Assembly: GCA_039602395.1 (NCBI GenBank)
Contig: JBCNJP010000023.1
Location: 94,814,030-94,878,029 of the forward strand
Length of the DNA: 64,000 nucleotides
Source of the DNA: Deinandra increscens subsp. villosa
Taxonomy: Eukaryota > Streptophyta > Magnoliopsida > Asterales > Asteraceae
Direction: 5' to 3'
The position numbers and the translations under genes were made by a program. Shown one piece after another: positions 55,970-64,000 of this stretch (its first letter is position 1; every line of letters starts with the position of its first letter). A model generated the notes under the pieces. The model was not told where the DNA came from. It saw only the letters and a list, made by a program, of their open reading frames with translations, and made no database searches.

Positions 55970-57215
55970 AGTTAACCTGAGGAGAATGCATCTTCTTTCA
56001 ATCCAACCATTGATCTGCTTGCACCATGAATTTTCATCCGTTCCCACAAGTTTACTGAAACATATTCGAGAATCCAACAACGATATGAAGCTTAAACCTA
56101 TGAGAAACTAATCAATAACAGGTATAAGATATTACACAAAACAAAAATGTGAAACGAAGAGCGTGAATCGATGCTGATTAATCAAACAGCAATAAACACA
56201 GATAGAAATTGGAAACAAGAGATCCAAAACAAGGATAGACATTAGAAGATTAAACTTAAACCCTGTTCTTGGAGTCTAACATACCACATCTATAATTATA
56301 TGTGCCGATTAAGCATATTCAAATTTCAAGTTAACAAGTTTATGATATCCCACACTAGTGAAGTAGGAAGAAATAATTTTGAAACGGTGTAGAAGTCTAG
56401 GCTCGAGCTCGGCTCGTTTAAACTTAATAAAGCTCAAGCTCGAGCTCGGCTCGAGCTCGGCTCGAAACCAACTTTATTTTTTAAGCTCGAGCTCGGCTCG
56501 TTTATAATTATATTTTACTTTTTATATATTATTATAATTAAATGAATATATATTTAAAATTATTCTTTTAATATAGAAAAATAATACATATTATTTACTT
56601 ATTTTATCGTAATTTTATATATAATAATTATTAATTTTTAAAAAATATATTTAAAATATTAAATAAAAATTATTTAAATAAAAGGTTCATTAATATTCGC
56701 GATCGGGCTCGGACAAGCTATGTGAAGCTCGGGCTCGAGCTCGTTTAGTAAATGACTTAATTTCAAAGCTTGAGCTCAACTCAAGTTTGATAGTTTCGAG
56801 CTCACGAATAGATTGGCTGGTTTACATCCTTAGCTGTCTAAAATTTGTCTGGATAATAAAATTAGGGTTTCAGTCCATCAATATCTGTATGTATCAGAAT
56901 TACGCAAATTCAAAATCAATTTTCAAATTTGTGATCTCGCAAACAAGTGAAGTAGTCAGAACGAATTACCGAATGGTGAAGAGCTATCTAAGATTGACAT
57001 AGATAAGAAATTTAGGGTTTTAACCTTAAGGATAAGAGTAAAAGCAGCAGAAACAGCGACAACACCGTTTGAAGCAGTTACAATAGAAGTAACGAAGAGG
57101 CGATCGGCGCGGTTTTGGTGAAGATGATGCAGGTGCCTCCATTCGTCTGAAAAGATGATCGGCGACGGCGGCGGTGGCGGAGGTTGATCGGATTTGTGAT
57201 GGCGGCAAAATCACG
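55970..57215 (-). other. Possible small gene with unclear reading frame
   Basis: The right end (57020-57215) is GC-rich exon-like sequence. One minus-strand frame reads PPPPPPSPIIFSDEWRHLHH, then NRADRLFVTSIVTASNG and FTLILK up to a donor AAG|GTTAAA (57028). It looks protein-like but has no in-frame ATG after the last stop. A left exon after TTTCAG| (about 56056) contains NLWERMKIHGASRSMVGLKE in one frame. The phases do not join into a single protein. It may be a non-coding transcript, a gene with an exon I failed to find, or a decayed gene. An hAT remnant (56398-56838) sits in the presumed intron. Confidence 0.3.
56398..56838. mobile_element. hAT-like element, GAGCTCGAGC family, eroded ends
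   Basis: GGCTCGAGCTCGGCTCGTTTA at the left and GGCTGGTTTACATCCTTAG at the right surround an AT-rich core containing TATTATAATTA motifs. It is a degenerate copy of 14354-14867. Confidence 0.6.
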
Positions 57216-57500
57216 CTGAGTTTCGTTTCGTTTCGTTTCGTTTCGTTTCTTTCCAGATTTGGGGGTTATTATAATATTAGTACCTTTAACTTTATTTTTC
57301 ACTATAATCAACCCTTTTAGTTGAAGAAGTGTTAGTTTATACCTTTATGTTTTACATCTTTTACAATAAGGGAACATTAATTTTATGCTACGTTAGTTTA
57401 ATTGTTTATACCTGTGTATAGTGTATTGTTGTCATTCTAAAAAAGTATTTATTTTGATTTGCTTTTTGTGTGAGATGTTAAGAAGCTATCGGGGATTTGA

Positions 57501-57880
57501 CTGTGTTTGGCGCACTAGCTGATAAATTATAAGTTAGCTGATAAAAAATAACGTTTGGTAAAAACTAGCTGATAAATTAGCTGAAAAATATAAAATGACA
57601 TAAAAGTACATGTTATAAATGTAAATAAAAATATTTATTTATAAGTTAGGGAAGGGTAAAAATATAAATAATTAAAAATATTTATTTATAAGTTAGGGAA
57701 GGGTAAAAATGTAAATAATTAAAAGCTAGTTGAAACGCTACTCCAACTAGCTTTTCAAAAGCTAGCTTATAAGCTAGTTTTTTTACGTTACCAAACATGG
57801 CTTTTAAAAAAAGCTAGCTTATTAAAAAAAACTCTGTTTGGTAACGCTAAAATGTTAGCTTATGACGCGCCAAACACGGA
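57501..57880. mobile_element. MITE (CTGTGTTTGGCGC / GCGCCAAACACG)
   Basis: The ends are inverted. The interior is packed with AGCTAGCTGATAA / TTATAAGCTAGCT motifs. A second, better-preserved copy lies at 63273-63623. Confidence 0.75.
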
Positions 57881-57967
57881 TGTTTAATTTTTTTATACGA
57901 GTCATATTTTTTATATGAGTGGTATGAGTATCGTTTTTTAAAATCATACATGCTATATGATTTGTTA

Positions 57968-58085
57968 TTAGGGGTGTTCAACAAATCGAATTTTAAATAT
58001 TCGAATTAATCGAATTATTCGAATTTTATTTGAAATCGAAAATTAAATCCGAATCGAATTGTGATTATTCGAATCGAATCCTAAT
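57968..58085. mobile_element. Left end of a hAT-like element (TAGGGGTGTTCA)
   Basis: TAGGGGTGTTCAACAAATCG is followed by ATTCGAATTAATCGAAT repeats. No right terminus is visible, so the element is truncated. Confidence 0.5.
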
Positions 58086-58244
58086 AAAAAAGATCATTAT
58101 TTTGATATATCCATAATTATTTTAAATTAAAACAAACAATGATAATCTGATAAATTAAAAATTATTTACCCTTATAACAAGAAATGAACCAATCATAAAA
58201 AGTTTAAAACACACAAATGAGGCCACTTCAAATGGCAAACTGCA

Positions 58245-61200
58245 ATGAAGTCTGCCTTCAGGTCCGCATTAATATTGACCACCTCTCTTTCCCACCGTTC
58301 CTTAAACCCTAACCCCCTCACCCTCCTCTCCCTCCGCCCCGCCACCGCCACCGCCACCGCCGCCGTTTCTCGTCCGCTCAACTCAGCCACCACACTCCCA
58401 CGGCGAACAACTCGCTGCAACCACTCGTTCGCGTCAATGGCAGGCGGCGACTCTTCCCCTACCTCCGCTGCCGTGGAGAAGCAATTCGATGAGTTCCGCC
58501 ACCGCCTAGAAGAATCCGGAAGCTTACGTGACCGCATTAAAGCTGTTGCGACTCAGATTGATTCCACTACGAGGATCATTCACTCCAGCCTTCTTCTTAT
58601 TCATCAATCTCGGCCCGTTCCTGGTATTGGTTTACATTTTTTCGTACAGCGAGTAGTTTTCCTGTGATATGTTGCGATTGCAAGTTTTTTGAAAGTAATC
58701 GGTTAATGTGATAATTTTATGAACAAATTCGTACTGTAATATACGTTCAACACGATCTAATTAGGGCGGAACGTGTGATTTGCTGCCACTCCGATTTGTG
58801 AAAGCAATCTGTTAATGTGATAATGGTATGAACAAAGTCGTACTGTAATATGATGTATAACACGATTAATTTAGGATGAAACGTGTGATTTGATGCAGCT
58901 GTAATACATTGGAGTGAGTTAGGGTATAATACGTGTAAAGCATGGCTGATTTGGACTGAAACCTGTGATAAGCTGCCATTTGCAGGTTTTCAGAGAGATA
59001 TGTCAAAAACCGTTGCTTCTTTTGAGTTAATTTGATTATTAATAGTTTACATTTTTCATACATCTGAGTATTCTTCCTGTGATATGCTGTGATTGCAAGT
59101 TCTCTGAAAGCAATCGGTTAATGCGATAATGTTATGAAGAAAGTCGTACTGTAATATGATGTATAACACGATCAAATTAGGGCGAAATGTGTGATTTGCT
59201 GCCATTGCGATTTGTGAAAGCAACCTGATAATGTGATAATACATTGGAATGAGTTACTTTATAATGCATGTAAAGCAAGCATGACCGATTTGGACTGAAA
59301 CCTGTGATAAGCTGCCATTTGCAAGTTTTCAAAAGAAATGTCAAAAACTGTGCTGTAGGCCTGTAGTTTGTTTAATGCTTAATCCTGCATAGATTGGAAT
59401 CAGTCCTGTGCTGTAGTTTATTTAAAATGCTTAATCCTGTAGTTTATTTGTTCACAGTATGTTCATTCTTTTTGCAAGAAATTGGTACCTTTGATCTGAA
59501 TTTTGCCATATATTGGGCTTATTCTTCTATTTCTTGGTTAATTTAGAGGTTCTAGAGAAGGCTAAGACTCAAATTGATGTACTGAAGAAGCTATTTAGCC
59601 AACTTTCTGAAATTGTTCGAGAAAGCCCGGGGCAATACTATAGGTGGTTGAAACATTTTGGAAATATATTTCACTTATTTTTAATATTACTTTTTTGTAT
59701 TTTGGCTTGCTTTTGCCTGTTTTTATCTGTCATATTTACTTTTTTTTTGTACCAACAGATATCATGGTGACTGGAGGACTGAGGCACAACAGGTGGTATC
59801 TCTGTTTGCTTTTATGCATTGGCTAGAAACCGGAGAACTTCTAGTACATACTGAAGTGGAGGAAAGACTAGGGTGTAAGTCACATATTTCTTCTTGACTA
59901 ATCTCTCTAATAATGATTATAGGATCCAGTACCTCAGTTGTCATGTAGGCTTGGATGAATTACTAATGTTGTGCTGACCTGGTGGTCTTGTGATAGAATG
60001 ACCATATATTTTAAATTGTACTAAATCTTGTATGGATTTTGGTGGCTCATGCAGTGAATGCTTCAGAGTTTGGACTTGATGTTGAAGATTATCTCATTGG
60101 TGAGTGACTGATGTTCTGCACTTTCTTTACTGGATAGATATGTGGCAACCCACCAAATTCAACATTAATGTTCTGTATAACTCTTGTCTATCGCTTATGC
60201 ACTCCTTAGAAAAAGAAAAAAATGTGCTGAGTTATGGTTAAACACTTAAACATCTTCATAATTTTAGTATTTGTTAGCTAGGGAAAGGGATACATGAGAA
60301 ATAACCACAGATTTAGATATTTTTAGCCCATGTCAGCTCATATATACGTTTTGGGGTACCCATCACATTTTCTATTCTTCTTTTCTCGACGACAATTGGA
60401 TTTTTCTGTTGACTTTGGAAAATAGGATATACTATAACCAATTAGAGCCCAACTCGACCTTATTATTAACCAATATACTGCCTTATGAAACCTTGGGAGT
60501 TCTTTTGTGCGCTATGAGCCATGTAGGTAACAATTTTCCTATATAAGATGCAAATCATTTGATGGGGGATGATGAGACATATCTTTTTTAGTTAGGGTAA
60601 TTTCATAAACATTACCTTACTTTTCAAAATGGTCCAAATATGGTAATAATACCCTTTTTTATGTCACAACCTGGTAATTAAAGTAATGGCAGCTTTCTGC
60701 ATTGGTAATTGAAGTTTTTTTTTTCTTTTTTATGGTAATTAAAGTTTCTATTGCCTCTATCTGGTACTTATTTTTTACACTATTACAATTGCCTATTTTA
60801 ATGATTGTAATTTCCAGGTTACTGGGTTAGGACACAAAAAGTATAGTTACCATAGTGGTCCATTTTGAAAAGCACGTTGCTCTTTTATGAGTTTTGCCCT
60901 ATATTTATCTTTCTTTGCAATAACTTGAACACATTGCAAATTTACTAATATAATTTCTTATTGCAGGCATTTGTTTCATGTCCAATGAACTGGTAAGAAG
61001 TCCACTAATCTTGGTTTTCTTTTTTGGAGAATTTATTATCAAGCATAGATAATAGAAATGTAGTAGTCAGTAATTATATACTTTTACGTGTTAGTTTTCA
61101 TTACTTGAAATTAGTAAATTTGATTCTGTTCAAAACTTTTCTTTATTCTGTATTAGGGACATTTTAGACATTAGATCAATAATCAAGTATATCATTGAAG

Positions 61201-62643
61201 TATTTAACTATGCACATAATCAAACATCATATTTGCATCATGGAAGGATGTAAGTACTTAATTTGACTAATACAGTGGAAGTGTCATCATTTTTATTTGA
61301 TGCTTCTGGGAGCTCTTTTACTTAGGTTCTCTCTTATAAAGTTTTCTTAATCTATTTACTTTCCCTCCTTTTATCTAGTTTTATGGTTTCATTTCATAAT
61401 AACTATTAAATAGAGTTTTAGTTCCCTGAAGTTTAATTAGGGTAAGCTACACTGATGGCTTCTGTGGTGAGTCAAAAGTTTGCTTATGGTCCTAACTTTT
61501 GAGAAATTATGCATATGACCCCAGCTGTTGCTTCTGGTCTCTGTGGTAGGTCAAAATTTCACTTTCGGTCTTTTTCTTTAACAAAAAATAAATAAAAAAA
61601 AGTAGGATCAAAAGTGAATTTTGGCTTTCCCTTGATTGCTTGTTTAGTTATGAAATGATTTCTTATGATAAATGGTGTCTTCTATGTTGGGCTAAATACT
61701 AGTGTTGCTTTCAGCTTGAAGCCTTAATAACCTCGTGTTGTTTTCTTTCTATATCCTTTGTATATTGATTTATGTCTAAAATGAACCTTTACTAAATCTA
61801 TAAATCATTTGTAAAAGAAGTTCTGAAACTAATTCAAGTTCTTTAGACCTAAAGAAATGTATTATTGTAACAAGTAGTTATAACCAAGTAACTAATAATA
61901 TTTTGCAGCCTAGGTATGTGGTGAACCAAGTGACAGCCGGTGATTATGATTGCCCCAGAAAGGTCCTAAAGTTTTTAACAGACCTTCATGCATCATTCCG
62001 CTTGCTTAATCTCAGGAATGATTTCTTGCGCAAAAAGTTTGATGGTATGTGATTTTTACATCCAACTTCAATTTTCTTCTGAACATGCATTAATCCACAT
62101 TTACCATGAGCTGGAAGGGTCGGGTTGAAATGGGTCCTTTACATTCTGTTTTTGTTGTAAATTTCTCTTATAGGGAATCCGTTATTTAAGATTATAGACA
62201 CAATATTAATACAATTGTAATCCATATAATCGGAAAAAAATAAAGTTTAGAAGTTTCAAGGCTATATGCTTGAAAAAGTAAAAACTTGAATCTAGACAAC
62301 TTAGCTTGTTTAACCCATGCCACTACTTGTATCTGTTTCTTTTTAGCTAATTTCTTTACTTGATCCGTTTGAGTAAGGCAACCCAAAGTGATCGGCTCAC
62401 AAGTAAACGGGTTGAAATTGCCCCCTCTGGATTTGTCCTTACTATTGGGCTATATGATGTCACTTCTTTATTGATTTAAAAGACTATGAACTATCTATTC
62501 TCCTTATTTCACCGTCTAATATATACATTGCAGGTATGAAGTATGATTTGAGAAGAGTAGAGGAAGTCTACTATGATGTGAAAATCCGTGGATTGGCATC
62601 AATCGTTGACCCGAAAACAGAGAAAACTATGCAAGAAACTTAG
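58245..62643 (+). CDS. TSN: Translin (TSN)
   Basis: Seven exons, 58245-58623, 59547-59643, 59759-59874, 60055-60099, 60967-60992, 61909-62044 and 62534-62643, join in frame to 302 residues. From about residue 75 the protein is a full translin: VEKQFDEFRHRLEESGSLRD, then WRTEAQQVVSLFAFMHWLET, EFGLDVEDYLIGICFMSNEL, PRYVVNQVTAGDYDCPRKVL, NLRNDFLRKKFDGMKYDLRR and VEEVYYDVKIRGL. Translin binds single-stranded nucleic acid and with TRAX forms the C3PO endoribonuclease, where TRAX supplies catalysis (family knowledge). The first ~64 residues are Ser/Thr/Arg-rich with few acidic residues, like an organelle transit peptide. A second in-frame ATG (58437, MAGGDSSP) would give a cytosolic/nuclear form of the usual length. 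Introns 1 and 5 are the longest, and the fourth holds a Mutator-like MITE. Confidence 0.93.
60594..60900. mobile_element. Small Mutator-like TIR element in a translin intron
   Basis: AGGGTAATTTCATAAACATT...CAAAATGGTCCA and TGGTCCATTTTGAAAAG...TTATGAGTTTTGCCCT are imperfect ~55-bp inverted repeats. Internal GGTAATT units repeat. A 9-bp target duplication is not convincing. Confidence 0.5.
61435..61625. repeat. Fragment of a GTAAGCTACA...GGTCCTAACTTTTG element in a translin intron
   Basis: It resembles one TIR of the Mutator-like families in this window (alternating 'TGGTC' and 'TGTGGTAGGTCAAAA' motifs). The other end is not found. Confidence 0.3.
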
Positions 62644-62844
62644 CAAGTAACATTGGTACAAGGCTTATTTAGGTACCGTTCACCTCTTGTTTCAGTTCAT
62701 GTAAAGCTTACTCGTGAACTCGTGAAAGTGAACCTTTTTGGAAAATCATGTAGATGATCCTACTCGCTTTTCAGACAATTTTACATTTGCTGGCTTTTGA
62801 CATTTTGAGTTGCTCTTCCCAGCATTAGAATTCAAATATTTAAC

Positions 62845-63165
62845 AGTTGCCTAGAAGATACCAATGAAAAATTTGAGAACTTGACCTAATAAATAAATAA
62901 TGACTGAAATCAATCTGGTTTGAATTGGTCCAAAATCAGACCAGAACCTAAGTAATGTAATTATGTCTACCCCTTTTATTATTCTCCAAGACCTCCTCCA
63001 CTTTAGCTCTCTTGTTGTATATGCTGTTATTTTTAGCTTTCCAAATACACCATAGAGTTGAAAGAAAGATATTGTGCATGATCTCTTGACCTTGGGTATT
63101 CGACCAATCTTCATGCACTTTGATAACATCATTAACCGCCAATTGTAACATCGACAGGGCTTAAT
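62845..63165 (-). mobile_element. Truncated LINE 3' end (zf-RVT tail)
   Basis: A minus-strand frame reads VIKVHEDWSNTQGQEIMHNI, then FLSTLWCIWKAKNNSIYNKR and AKVEEVLENNK, the tail of a plant LINE zf-RVT region. The frame is lost afterwards. Dead copy, lying past the translin 3' UTR. Confidence 0.6.
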
Positions 63166-63272
63166 ACAACCTTAATACGAGATCCCACACACCACTCGCG
63201 TAATAGCAATTCACTCCGATTCTTCGAAATAATGATAACCGGAACACACAGCACACGGAAACACCCATCTTA

Positions 63273-63623
63273 GGCTGTGTTTGGCGCACTAGATGAAAAG
63301 CTAGCTGCTAGCTGATAAAATATAAGCTAGCTGATAAAAATGACATTTGGTAAAAACTAAACTAGCTGGAAAATATTAAATGACATAAAAGCATATGTCA
63401 TAAATATAAATAATGGTATTTATTTATAAGTTAGGGAAGGGTAAAACTGGAAATATTATAAAAGCTAGCTAAAACGCTACTTCAACTAGCTTTTTAAAAG
63501 CTAGCTTTTTGACGTTACCAAACGGGGCTTTTTTAAAAAGCTAGCTTTTTTTAAAAAAAAATCCGTTTGGTACACGTCAAAAAGCTAGCTTATAAGCTAG
63601 CTTATGGCGCGCCAAACACAGCC
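63273..63623. mobile_element. MITE (GGCTGTGTTTGGCGC / GCGCCAAACACAGCC)
   Basis: Exact 15-bp inverted ends bound 351 bp. Flanking trinucleotides are TTA (left) and CTA (right), a one-mismatch 3-bp duplication, suggesting a Tourist-like origin. The interior is AAGCTAGCT-rich. It is related to 57501-57880. Confidence 0.8.
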
Positions 63624-64000
63624 CTAGCCAACGCCAATTTGCACGGGATCTGCTCCATACCAGCACGCCACGCAATTAGGTATATTGTAGCGGTGTTTGT
63701 GTGAATGTAAAGTTTAAACAAACAGAAGTCAACTAAGTACTTATCGTGATGGAAAGAATATTGACTAAAACAACACAGCAAAGAAGCATGTAATATGACC
63801 TCAGGATTTGATCTATGGATCTTTGTTTATGTTGTATGTCTATTGCTGCTTAACCAATCGTTATGGGTCTTCGTTTAAAAGTTTCAATATATCATTGATT
63901 AATCCAAATGTATCAAATGTTTTAAGTAGGGTTAGGTTGGATTTGACATTATTAATAGGAATGATGAACAAGTATCATACAGCCTTTTCTTTATTTAACT
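63624..64000. other. Right edge, nothing recognised
   Basis: No gene or repeat boundary identified in the last 377 bp. Confidence 0.4.

Noticed and set aside
57078..57311. 77-codon frame starting in a GAAAC simple repeat
   Set aside because: The methionine lies in or before an (ACGAA)n microsatellite and the frame hits a stop where another frame looks more protein-like.

Overview
This is a 64 kb piece of a plant nuclear genome. The genes have short exons, GT-AG introns and plant-specific families (SAUR, MOM1-like silencing factor, LRR-III receptor kinase, EngB with a transit-like leader, translin). The intergenic DNA is AT-rich and packed with small non-autonomous transposons. A eudicot is certain. 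The abundant 'GAGCCGAGCTCGAGC' hAT-type repeats and Helitron-like minisatellites suggest Asteraceae, but that is an inference. Exon boundaries were read by eye from splice signals, reading-frame phase and protein-family similarity.

Layout. 0-13 kb: two related minus-strand MOM1-like genes. The first (72-1310, running off the left edge) has the usual start plus the degenerate SNF2-like region. The second (9745-11929) is a complete, in-frame, roughly 401-residue 'mini-MOM': the same N-terminus joined directly to NLS-like basic stretches and a coiled coil resembling CMM2, with no SNF2 region. Their 5' leaders are also homologous. In the first gene the leader carries a ~240 bp hairpin. Between them lie LTR-like sequence, a Helitron 3' end, SINEs, a minisatellite and a LINE tail. 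13-21 kb: MITEs, a hAT element, a poorly coding locus with one RPS11-like exon, and a plastid DNA insertion containing part of trnI-GAU. 21-24 kb: a BiP-like gene with an ER-stress promoter element, truncated to the ATPase domain and with degraded ATPase motifs. 24-40 kb: a SAUR gene and many mobile elements, including a Pack-MULE-like element with a perfect 9-bp target duplication, a hAT element with a perfect 8-bp duplication, Tourist-like MITEs and a SINE with a 15-bp duplication. 40-45.4 kb: a TRFL-type single-Myb gene. 46.7-48.7 kb: an organellar EngB GTPase. 52-55 kb: an LRR-III receptor pseudokinase. Its two flanks recur, fused together, at 46.0-46.4 kb, which looks like the scar of a lost duplicate. 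58-62.6 kb: translin. The right end holds a LINE tail and a MITE.

No operons, CRISPR arrays or rRNA genes are present. The genes appear functionally independent. The one thematic cluster is the MOM1-like pair, and it sits beside hairpin-forming DNA of the kind that small-RNA silencing acts on.
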